Assembly (NCBI GenBank): GCA_947623765.1
Contig: CANQIG010000011.1
Location: 1 to 18,733 of the forward strand
Origin: an uncultured Clostridia bacterium
Lineage (GTDB): Bacteria > Bacillota > Clostridia > Oscillospirales > Acutalibacteraceae
Length of the DNA: 18,733 nucleotides
Direction: 5' to 3'
Under the pieces are notes generated by a model. That model ran no database searches. It saw nothing but the letters and a program-made list of their open reading frames with translations, and was not told the DNA's origin. Below are positions 1-6,009 of this stretch, piece by piece (positions within the stretch are counted from its first letter, which is position 1; each line of letters begins with the position of its first letter). The translations under genes were made by a program, and so were the position numbers.

Positions 1-471
1 CTCGTCGAGCGTGCCGCAGATCGCGCTGACGATGCGCCGCACCGTGTCGTGGAGCGTATCGAGATTCCGTGTCTCGCACTCGATGACCTTTTCCCAGTCC
101 CACTGGTCCACATAGACCGAATGGAGGTTGTCGGGCTGTTCGTCGCGCCGGATCGCGTTCATATCGGCCACAAGGCCGTTGCCGGGATAGAACCCGTAGT
201 CCTTGAGCGCGAGCCGCTTCCATTTCGCGAGCGAATGCACCACCTGCGCGTGCATCCCCGCGGCGGGAATGTCAAACGCGACCGGGCGCTCGACGCCGTT
301 CAGGTCGTCGTTGAGGCCTGTCGCCGGGTCCACAAACAGCGGAGCGGTGACGCGCTTGAGATGCAGCGCCGCAGAGAGCTTCACCTGAAAGATATTTTTG
401 ATGAGCCCGATCGCCTTCTGCGTGTCGTAAAGGCCGAGGCTCGGGACATAGTTTTCCGGTATCGTGAGCAT
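1..471 (-). CDS. asnA: Aspartate--ammonia ligase (AsnA), N-terminal half, cut by window edge
   Basis: Makes asparagine from aspartate, ammonia and ATP in the cytoplasm; a class-II aminoacyl-tRNA-synthetase-like enzyme of about 330 residues. Only the first 157 residues are inside the window; the C-terminal half lies beyond base 1. Seen directly: HSLAKWKR (residues 79-86) and LHSVYVDQWDWE (116-127), both hallmark stretches of the family, plus TGLNDDLNGVERPV early on. An in-frame ATG at 498 would add nine residues, but it has no Shine-Dalgarno; the ATG at 471 follows a GGGG-containing leader and matches where family members begin, so it was chosen. It has its own promoter at 564-592 and sits alone downstream of a terminator. 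Identification is firm. Confidence 0.95.
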   Translation of the reverse strand, partial: MLTIPENYVPSLGLYDTQKAIGLIKNIFQVKLSAALHLKRVTAPLFVDPATGLNDDLNGVERPVAFDIPAAGMHAQVVHSLAKWKRLALKDYGFYPGNGLVADMNAIRRDEQPDNLHSVYVDQWDWEKVIECETRNLDTLHDTVRRIVSAICGTLDE

Positions 472-563
472 CTTCGTTTCCCCACTTTCATTTTTCATTC
501 GGAGGACACGCCGACCCGAAACCGAGCGGATCCGGCGCGCCCTGAAAATCCTTACGTCCATTT

Positions 564-592
564 ATTATAGCGTCAACAGAGAAAAAATGCAA
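564..592 (-). promoter_or_regulatory. Sigma-A type promoter of asnA
   Basis: Minus-strand -35 TTGCAT (592-587), 17-base spacer, -10 TATAAT (569-564). The predicted start near 557 gives a leader of about 85 bases before the asnA ATG. The leader looks too short for a T-box, and no T-box specifier/antiterminator pattern was seen. Confidence 0.75.
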
Positions 593-618
593 GAGGCAAA
601 GCATTCTCCGGCAAAAAG

Positions 619-665
619 GGAAAAAAACGAAATGGGGAGCCGCTCCCCTTCGGAAACGGCTCCCC
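619..665 (-). terminator. Rho-independent terminator after the glycosyltransferase
   Basis: Perfect 9-bp stem GGGGAGCCG (634-642) with CGGCTCCCC (657-665), followed on the minus strand by a T-rich run (627-621). It lies 15 bases past the glycosyltransferase stop and separates that unit from asnA. Confidence 0.85.
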
Positions 666-679
666 GGAACGGCAGCGCC

Positions 680-1756
680 TTAGAGCGGCGCATTCTCCCC
701 GAAAAAACGCGCGTTGTAGCGCACGGCAGGATGCTCCGGCCGGAAAGCTGCGGCACGGTCGTTCATCTCCTTGGACCGGGCCGCGTCGCCGAGCGCGTAA
801 TAGCAGACGCAAAGCTGGATGCACGGCAGGAACCCCGACGCATCCGGCTCCGTGAAGCCGCCCGTCACCCCGGAGGGCCGCGCTGAAAGCGCCTGCTCAT
901 ACCAATAGGCAGCCGTCACGAAGTCCTTCCGGTCGAAGAAAAACCTCCCGAGATCGCAGCAGAGCTCCGGCCGCGGCGGGCCGTACCGAAGCGCGCGCGT
1001 CAGCGCCTTGAACGACGCCTCCGTGCGGTCGAGCCGCATCTCGCAGGCGGCGAGATCCCGGCACGCCTGCAATTCGTTCTCGACCCAGCCGCCTCCGCCG
1101 TCGAGGAAGCTCCGAAACGCAGCCGCGGCTTCCTCGTCCCGCCCGTGGAACATCAGCTCCCGGGCATAATAGAACGTGTCGCGCGGCGAGAACGCCTCCC
1201 CGCGCGCCCGCTGTGCCTCGTAGATCCGCAGGTTCCGGTCCGCATCGCCGGGCCGCGTCTTCCTGTGCGAGACTGCCGCGCCGCAGTACAGGATCCTCCC
1301 GCGCGGCGCGATGGCCTCATGCACCGCGCCCTTCCAGCGGAAGCCCGCGCCGCGCCGGAGCAGGCGTTCCCGCCAGTAGGTGAACGCTGGCTTTCCGTCC
1401 GCCGAAAACGACGTGTGATACGGCATCATCACCACGTCGGTCTCCGTCGTCAGCGCCGCGCGCATCTCGCGGAACCGCACACGGTCTTCCTCCTCCAGAA
1501 CATCGTCCGCGTCCAGCCACATACAGAAATCCCCCGCCGCCTGATCGAACGAAAAATTCCGGGCGGCGGAAAAATCATCCCGCCACGGGAAGAAGAAGAC
1601 GCGATCCGTGAACCGGCGCGCGGCCTCCACAGTGCCGTCGGTGCTGCCGGTGTCGACGATCACGATCTCGTCCACGAGATCCCGAACGGAACCGAGACAC
1701 CTCGGGAGCGTCTCCTCCTCGTTTTTCACGATCATGCAGAGGCTTACCGTCGCCAT
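680..1756 (-). CDS. Family-2 glycosyltransferase with TPR-like C-terminal half
   Basis: 358 residues. The N-terminal GT-A fold shows SLCMIVKNEE (5-14), VDTGSTDGT (34-42) and the metal-binding DxD in WLDADD (80-85), typical of GT2 enzymes that transfer a nucleotide-activated sugar. From about residue 190 to the end the chain is helical with repeated Ala/Leu/Tyr spacing (for example RELMFHGRDEEAAAAF and AAYWYEQAL), as in TPR repeats that hold a protein acceptor. No signal peptide or membrane span, so cytoplasmic. The ATG at 1756 has GAGGAAAGG upstream; an upstream TTG at 1777 is part of that site and was rejected as start. It lies 34 bases after the collagen-like gene with no terminator between, so the two are probably cotranscribed and the collagen-like protein is the likely acceptor (inference). 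Sugar and linkage are not visible. Confidence 0.87.
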   Translation of the reverse strand: MATVSLCMIVKNEEETLPRCLGSVRDLVDEIVIVDTGSTDGTVEAARRFTDRVFFFPWRDDFSAARNFSFDQAAGDFCMWLDADDVLEEEDRVRFREMRAALTTETDVVMMPYHTSFSADGKPAFTYWRERLLRRGAGFRWKGAVHEAIAPRGRILYCGAAVSHRKTRPGDADRNLRIYEAQRARGEAFSPRDTFYYARELMFHGRDEEAAAAFRSFLDGGGGWVENELQACRDLAACEMRLDRTEASFKALTRALRYGPPRPELCCDLGRFFFDRKDFVTAAYWYEQALSARPSGVTGGFTEPDASGFLPCIQLCVCYYALGDAARSKEMNDRAAAFRPEHPAVRYNARFFGENAPL

Positions 1757-1790
1757 AGGCAGCCCGCCTTTCCTCAAGGATGGCGCGCGG

Positions 1791-2705
1791 TCACGCGCCG
1801 ATCACACCGGCCGTGCGCAGGGAGGCCAGCAGCGCGTTGAACGCGGCGACGGTCTCCGGAAGCGTCGCGGCGGGATCGAGATCGGCGACCGCCGCGCCGG
1901 GCGTGAGCACCGCATCCGCGCCAGCGGGCCCCGTTGCACCCGTGGGACCCGTCGGGCCTACTGCGCCGTCCGCACCAGTTGCCCCGGTTGCCCCGGTCGC
2001 CCCGGTCGCACCAGTCGGGCCCGTCGGCCCCGTCGCGCCGTCCGCGCCAGCAGGCCCTGTCGCACCCGTGAGGCCAGTCGGCCCAACCGCACCATCCGCG
2101 CCAGCAGGCCCTGTCGCACCCGTGGGACCCGTCGGTCCAGTTACACCATCTGCACCAGCGGGACCGGTCGCACCCGCCGGTCCAGTCGCTCCATCCGCAC
2201 TGGCAGGACCGGTTGCACCCGTGGGACCCGTCGGTCCAGTCACGCCGTCCGCACCGGCAGGACCGGTTGCACCCGTGGGACCCGTCGGGCCAGTTACGCC
2301 ATCAACACCAGCAGGACCGGTCGCTCCCGTGGGACCCGTCGGCCCCGTCGCGCCGTCCGCGCCAGCGGGTCCGGTCGCACCCGTCGATCCCGTCGCGCCA
2401 GTCGCACCATCCGCGCCAGCAGGACCGGTCGCACCCGTTGTACCGGTCGGACCCACCGCGCCGTCCGCACCGGCAGGGCCCGTCGCACCCGTGGGACCCG
2501 TCGGGCCCGTCGGACCGACCGGGCCCTGCACCCCTTGGATACCCTGTACGCCCTGCGGGCCGGTGGCGCCCGTCGCGCCGCGCTGTCCCGGGAGGCCCTG
2601 CGGACCCTGCGGCCCCTGGGGACCCGGCTGGGCGGGCACGGGATATGCAGGAATGCAGCCCATGCCGTTCTCGCAGCCGCAGCCCTCGTTTCGATAAATC
2701 TTCAT
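1791..2705 (-). CDS. Collagen-like Gly-X-Y repeat protein with head-fibre-like C-terminus
   Basis: 304 residues. Residues 1-26 form a short Cys- and Pro-containing head (CGC, GCIP) with no signal peptide. Residues 27-265 are Gly-X-Y triplets, mostly GPT, GAT, GPA and GAD; from residue 83 they are arranged in ten units of about 18 residues. Residues 266-304 are a compact end containing FNALLASLR (289-297), resembling the conserved end of phage head-fibre-like and other bacterial collagen-like proteins. A triple-helical fibre is likely, displayed on a spore, cell or phage surface. Many Thr in the Y position are possible O-glycan sites. The ATG at 2705 has AAGGAG 13 bases upstream; upstream in-frame sequence is not collagen-like. 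One triplet has Ser instead of Gly (residue 169). The glycosyltransferase follows immediately. Role in the cell is unknown. Confidence 0.85.
   Translation of the reverse strand: MKIYRNEGCGCENGMGCIPAYPVPAQPGPQGPQGPQGLPGQRGATGATGPQGVQGIQGVQGPVGPTGPTGPTGATGPAGADGAVGPTGTTGATGPAGADGATGATGSTGATGPAGADGATGPTGPTGATGPAGVDGVTGPTGPTGATGPAGADGVTGPTGPTGATGPASADGATGPAGATGPAGADGVTGPTGPTGATGPAGADGAVGPTGLTGATGPAGADGATGPTGPTGATGATGATGATGADGAVGPTGPTGATGPAGADAVLTPGAAVADLDPAATLPETVAAFNALLASLRTAGVIGA
1914..2459 (-). repeat. 54-base tandem repeats encoding collagen triplets
   Basis: Ten consecutive units in frame with the collagen-like gene, each ending in GADG or a close variant. Eight are 18 codons long, one is 15 codons and one is 24 codons. 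Units differ by scattered base changes. Such arrays change length readily by slippage or recombination, and length always changes in whole triplets here. Confidence 0.9.
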
Positions 2706-2735
2706 GTCGAAACGGTTTCTCCTTTTCTCCGATTT

Positions 2736-2751
2736 GCGGGGTCTCCCCCGC
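2736..2751 (-). promoter_or_regulatory. Leader hairpin upstream of the collagen-like gene
   Basis: On the minus strand GCGGGG and CCCCGC form a perfect 6-bp stem closed by a GAGA (GNRA-type) tetraloop, ending about 15 bases before the Shine-Dalgarno. It has no T-run, so it is not a terminator; an mRNA-stabilising or regulatory role is possible but unproven. No confident promoter was found upstream of this gene. Confidence 0.45.
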
Positions 2752-2801
2752 ACGCCAGAATATGCGCGCCGCCCCGCATCCGTCACCAAGGGAGAAAGAG
2801 C

Positions 2802-2830
2802 TTGCATTTTCCCCGAAAACGCGCTATACT
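2802..2830 (+). promoter_or_regulatory. Sigma-A type promoter of the zinc-ribbon gene
   Basis: -35 TTGCAT (2802-2807), 17-base spacer, -10 TATACT (2825-2830). The start would fall near 2837, leaving a leader of about 27 bases that contains the GGAGG Shine-Dalgarno at 2851-2855. The -35 is identical to that of asnA, including the following TTT. Confidence 0.75.
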
Positions 2831-2863
2831 GAAAACAATCCGTGATGACTGGAGGGATCGCCC

Positions 2864-3052
2864 GTGATGTGTCCGAAATGCGGCGCGGAGATCGCCGCGA
2901 ATGCCGGCCGCTGTCCCGAGTGCGGCACGCAGTTCAACACGCAGTCCGTGGAGCGCACACTGGGGCTTGCGGGACAGAACGCACAGCCGCTCGCTTATTT
3001 TCTGCTCGAGCTGCGCCGCCTGGTCCGCTGGGTCCGGGACAAGCTGAAATAA
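2864..3052 (+). CDS. Small zinc-ribbon protein
   Basis: 62 residues. Two CxxC pairs, CPKCG near residue 3 and CPECG near residue 18, form a classical zinc-ribbon that binds one zinc ion. After a short linker the last 20 residues are rich in Leu, Arg, Trp and Lys and would form an amphipathic, basic helix that could bind a membrane, nucleic acid or partner. GGAGG at 2851-2855 is 8 bases before a GTG at 2864 and 11 before an ATG at 2867; either could be the start, giving 62 or 61 residues. It is the only + strand gene in the first 9 kb, with its own promoter and terminator, so a stand-alone unit. Zinc-ribbon minigenes are common in Clostridia but their roles are mostly unknown. Confidence 0.8.
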   Translation: MMCPKCGAEIAANAGRCPECGTQFNTQSVERTLGLAGQNAQPLAYFLLELRRLVRWVRDKLK

Positions 3053-3074
3053 ATCGTCTCCAAAAAATGAAAAA

Positions 3075-3132
3075 GGCCCGTGCAGCCGGATCGCGCCGCT
3101 TTGTGCGTGCATCCCGGACACGGGTCTTTTTT
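3075..3132. terminator. Bidirectional terminator between zinc-ribbon and esterase genes
   Basis: Stem GGCCCGTG (3075-3082) with CACGGGTC (3119-3126), followed by T6 on the + strand; on the minus strand the stem is followed by a T-rich tract derived from the A-run at 3062-3074. It sits between two converging genes and can serve both. Confidence 0.8.
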
Positions 3133-3149
3133 ATTCATTTTGGGATCCT

Positions 3150-3833
3150 TCAGAGGGTAGACTGTAAAAGCTCCAGAAACGCCTTTGCGGTGCGGATCTC
3201 GGGCTCGCGAAAATGGTTCCCCGGGTTCCATACGAGCGAGGAGGGCACGCCCTCGCGTTCGAGGAGCCCCTGCTGCGCCTCGATACAGTCCGCGACACGC
3301 GCCATCACGGCGTTGCGCGTCCTTGCCTCTTTGTCCCCAAGGCTTAGTGCGGCGCGCTTCGCGCGGAAGCTCCCGTTTTCCGCAAAGTCGATCCACCCCG
3401 GGAACCAGACCGACGGGGACGCCGCCGCGATCCCCTGAAAACAGTCCGAGACATACCCGCACCAAAGCGCGAACAGCCCCGCAAGCGAATAACCGCCGAG
3501 AAAGACGGCGCCGCGCGCCGCAAGGTCCCATCGGTCCAGCGCGGGGAGCAGGTCGTGCTCGATCTCCCGCAGAAACGGCTCCGCGCCGCCGGAAAAGCCC
3601 TCGGTCCCGAAGACCGGCGGCGCTTTCCAGGGAGAGAGCTCCGCGTTCCAATTCCGCACGCGAATACCGCAGAGCGCGAACGGCCTTTCTGTGTGCGCAG
3701 CGAGATACGCTGCCTCTGCCTCAAGTCCCTCGGCGTCGTGCTCGTCCACCGGCTGGAGGAGCAGCGCCTCGGGTTCTCCGCTGACGATCTGACGGATCTC
3801 GCGTCCCGAGATCTGAAATTCGGATGTGTTCAT
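3150..3833 (-). CDS. Alpha/beta-hydrolase fold esterase
   Basis: 227 residues, cytoplasmic (no signal peptide). The nucleophile elbow is GGYSLAGL with Ser116, followed by a helix typical of alpha/beta hydrolases; NPGNHF near the C-terminus offers the likely catalytic His. The layout (EIEHDLLPALD before the nucleophile, AAASPSVWFPGW after it) resembles the putative-esterase group that includes siderophore esterases such as IroE/Fes, but no siderophore genes are nearby, so substrate is not assigned. The ATG at 3833 follows AAGGGGG; an upstream extension of 15 residues overlaps the terminator hairpin and was rejected. It follows the M23 hydrolase gene but is separated from it by a strong hairpin, so probably its own unit or fed by readthrough. 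Confidence 0.75.
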   Translation of the reverse strand: MNTSEFQISGREIRQIVSGEPEALLLQPVDEHDAEGLEAEAAYLAAHTERPFALCGIRVRNWNAELSPWKAPPVFGTEGFSGGAEPFLREIEHDLLPALDRWDLAARGAVFLGGYSLAGLFALWCGYVSDCFQGIAAASPSVWFPGWIDFAENGSFRAKRAALSLGDKEARTRNAVMARVADCIEAQQGLLEREGVPSSLVWNPGNHFREPEIRTAKAFLELLQSTL

Positions 3834-3860
3834 GCTGAAAGCCCCCTTGTTCCGCAGAAA

Positions 3861-3888
3861 CCGGGCCGCCGAAAACACGGCGGCCCGG
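3861..3888 (-). terminator. Strong hairpin after the M23 hydrolase gene
   Basis: Perfect 11-bp inverted repeat CCGGGCCGCCG / CGGCGGCCCGG with a 6-base loop, followed on the minus strand by TTTCTG. The T-run is short, so termination may be partial and allow some readthrough into the esterase gene. Confidence 0.7.
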
Positions 3889-3914
3889 TTTCTCAGAGGA
3901 TATGCACAGGATCA

Positions 3915-5090
3915 TCAAAAGTAATTGAAGGGATCCGTCAGGCTGCCGCTATACAACACTTCAAAATGCAGGTGCGGGCCCGTGGAATTGCCCGTCGACC
4001 CCACGTAAGCGATGGTCTGACCGATCTGCACCTCGTCTCCTTCGGAGACCGCGAGCGCGCTCGCGTGCGCGTACCGCGTGGAATAGCCGTTGCCATGATC
4101 GATGAACACGCAGTTGCCGTACGAGCCCATCCAGCCCGCGTAGATCACCTTTCCGGCGTCCGCCGCGACGATGTCCTTCCCGTAAATGCCGACGCCCGCG
4201 ATATCGATCCCGCGGTGGCCGTCTTCTCCAAAATAACAGGTGATCATCGTGTAGCCCGGCATCGGCCAGACGAACGCGCCCGTGCCGATATATCCCACGC
4301 CGCCTGCGGCGTTCTTATTGGCCGCTTCGAGCGCGGCGTAATATTCCGCATACCACTGATCGATGGCGGCGTCTGTCTCCGCCTTTTCCAGCGCGATGCG
4401 TTCCGCCTCGGCCTGCGCCTCCGCCTCGTTCGCTTCGGCCTCCTGCAGCAGACGCTCGCTCTCCTCATACAGTGCAGAGAGCTCCTTGCTCTTCGAGTCC
4501 AGCGCTTTTTTGTCCTCGCCGAGCTGGTATTTCTGCGCGTTAATCTCCTCCACCTTGTCTTCGATGGAGTGCAGGTCCGCCTCGAGCGTATCGAGGAGCG
4601 CCGTATCGTGATCCGTGATCGCGCGGATCACCTCGCTCTTCTGCTGATAATCCACCAGGCTCGTGGAGCGCAGGAGGATCGAGAGCGTCGTCGCGTCGCC
4701 GGTCATATACATGGTCTTGAGGCGGTCCTTAAGCTTGTCAAAGTTCGCGGAGATGCTCGCCTTCGTGTCCGCGATCTCCGCCTCGCCTTCCAGAATGGCG
4801 TCGTCCAGCGCGCGGATGCGCTGGATGAGGACGTCAAGCTGCTGCTGCACGATGTCGATCTTTTCCTTCATCGCGTCGCGGTAGGCGCGCTTCTGCGAGG
4901 CGTCCTCGCGGAGGGCGTCGAGCCGGTCCGCGTTTTCCGCCTCCTGCTCCTCCAGCGCGGAGAGCCGCGCCTTGAGGCCGGAGATGGACTCTGCCGCAGC
5001 CTTCGGCGCGCCGAGAACGGAACCGTGGAACAGAAGCGCCAGCGCGAGCGTCAACGCGGTGACGCCCCGCAGGACCCGATGGTCACGCAA
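3915..5090 (-). CDS. Secreted coiled-coil M23 murein hydrolase, FtsEX partner (PcsB/CwlO/EnvC-like)
   Basis: 391 residues. A signal peptide (hydrophobic core about residues 8-24, cleavage after PKAAA) is followed by a long charged coiled coil (about 36-260) and a LytM/M23 peptidase domain (about 275-391). Zinc and catalytic positions are visible: GHRGID (His292, Asp296), YAHAS (His342) and HLHFE (His373, His375), so the enzyme looks active, cutting peptidoglycan peptides outside the membrane. The coiled coil is the part by which FtsEX-controlled hydrolases are held and switched. The start is a TTG at 5090 with GGGGAG upstream, overlapping the end of ftsX by 8 bases, which implies translational coupling. 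Whether it is functionally closer to PcsB or CwlO cannot be told from sequence by eye. Confidence 0.9.
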   Translation of the reverse strand: MRDHRVLRGVTALTLALALLFHGSVLGAPKAAAESISGLKARLSALEEQEAENADRLDALREDASQKRAYRDAMKEKIDIVQQQLDVLIQRIRALDDAILEGEAEIADTKASISANFDKLKDRLKTMYMTGDATTLSILLRSTSLVDYQQKSEVIRAITDHDTALLDTLEADLHSIEDKVEEINAQKYQLGEDKKALDSKSKELSALYEESERLLQEAEANEAEAQAEAERIALEKAETDAAIDQWYAEYYAALEAANKNAAGGVGYIGTGAFVWPMPGYTMITCYFGEDGHRGIDIAGVGIYGKDIVAADAGKVIYAGWMGSYGNCVFIDHGNGYSTRYAHASALAVSEGDEVQIGQTIAYVGSTGNSTGPHLHFEVLYSGSLTDPFNYF

Positions 5091-5994
5091 CGGCGTTCTC
5101 CCCTTCCTTGTTGAGGTATTTGCCGATGGAAATGCTGCCGCCCAGCAGGCCGAAGAGCGCGCCGACGATCGCGTATGCCGCGAAAATGTGGTACATGAAC
5201 GGCTGGATGTCCACCGCCGTCACCATGGGCAGGATGTTGTACAGCGCCATGACCGCCTGATCGTAGGCGTACAGGATGATCGCCGCGGAGATGCCGCCCG
5301 AGATCAGCCCGATCACAACGCCCTCGACGATGAACGGCACGCGCACGAACCAGTTCGTCGCGCCGACGGACTTCATGATGCTGATCTCCGTCCGGCGGGA
5401 GAACATCGTCACCTTGACGGTGTTCGAGATGATGAACAGGGAGACGACCGAGAGCACGATGATGATCGCGATGCCCGCGACCCGCACCACGGAATCGACG
5501 CTGGTGAGCTTATTCGCGACGTCCCCGTAGTTCGTGAATGTGTCGACGCCTTCGATCGCCTGGATCTGCGCCATGGTCTGCTCATAGACGCTCAGATCCT
5601 TCAGGGAGATGTTGTACGCGTCCGGGATCGGGTTTTCCTCGCCCTCGAGCCCGGAGAGGATCGAACCGTCGTCGCCGAGCGTCTCCATCATGTTCTTGAG
5701 CCCGTCGTCCTTCGGGACAAAAACACATTCGCTGACATTCTCCATGGCGCGAAGATCCTCGCCCACCTGCAGCGCGGAAAGTGCCGGCAGGTCGGTCTTG
5801 AGGTAGACCGTGATCATATTCGTCCCCTCCACGGATTCCATCATGGAGGTGAGATTGACCGAGATCAGCGCCGCGGCGCCCGTCAGCAGCAGACACGAAG
5901 TCAAAACGCCGATGGAGGCGATGCTCATCGTCCGGTTTTTCCAGAGATTCTTAATGCCTTCCTTCAGAAGGTACCCGATGTTGTGCAGTCTCAT
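5083..5994 (-). CDS. ftsX: Cell-division ABC-transporter-like permease FtsX
   Basis: 303 residues, the usual length. Transmembrane segment 1 is near residues 25-48, followed by an extracellular domain (about 50-165) that in this family contacts the murein hydrolase, then three more segments (about 170-195, 220-245 and 270-292). NLWKNRTMSIASIGV at the N-terminus and EISIMKSVGATNWFVR in the cytoplasmic loop are characteristic. FtsX passes ATP-driven conformational change from FtsE to the external hydrolase. The ATG at 5994 follows AAGGGGGAG. It starts 15 bases after ftsE stops and overlaps the M23 gene, so the three are one operon. Confidence 0.95.
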   Translation of the reverse strand: MRLHNIGYLLKEGIKNLWKNRTMSIASIGVLTSCLLLTGAAALISVNLTSMMESVEGTNMITVYLKTDLPALSALQVGEDLRAMENVSECVFVPKDDGLKNMMETLGDDGSILSGLEGEENPIPDAYNISLKDLSVYEQTMAQIQAIEGVDTFTNYGDVANKLTSVDSVVRVAGIAIIIVLSVVSLFIISNTVKVTMFSRRTEISIMKSVGATNWFVRVPFIVEGVVIGLISGGISAAIILYAYDQAVMALYNILPMVTAVDIQPFMYHIFAAYAIVGALFGLLGGSISIGKYLNKEGENAVA

Positions 5995-6009
5995 CTTTCT
6001 GTCTCCCCC

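Noticed and set aside
1..570. + strand open frames over the first 570 bases
   Set aside because: The minus-strand reading is clear AsnA with family signature motifs.
472..590. T-box or other amino-acid riboswitch before asnA
   Set aside because: The leader from the promoter is about 85 bases and shows no terminator/antiterminator pair or T-box sequence.
1914..2459. Possible CRISPR array from the periodic 54-base pattern
   Set aside because: Repeats are contiguous, without unique spacers, and the period is a coding collagen repeat in frame.
1608..2867. Long + strand open frames (over 300 and 400 codons) across the collagen-like gene
   Set aside because: They are the antisense of a GC-rich triplet repeat, giving low-complexity Arg/Thr or Pro/Val/Ala text; there is no Shine-Dalgarno and the minus-strand frame explains the region fully.
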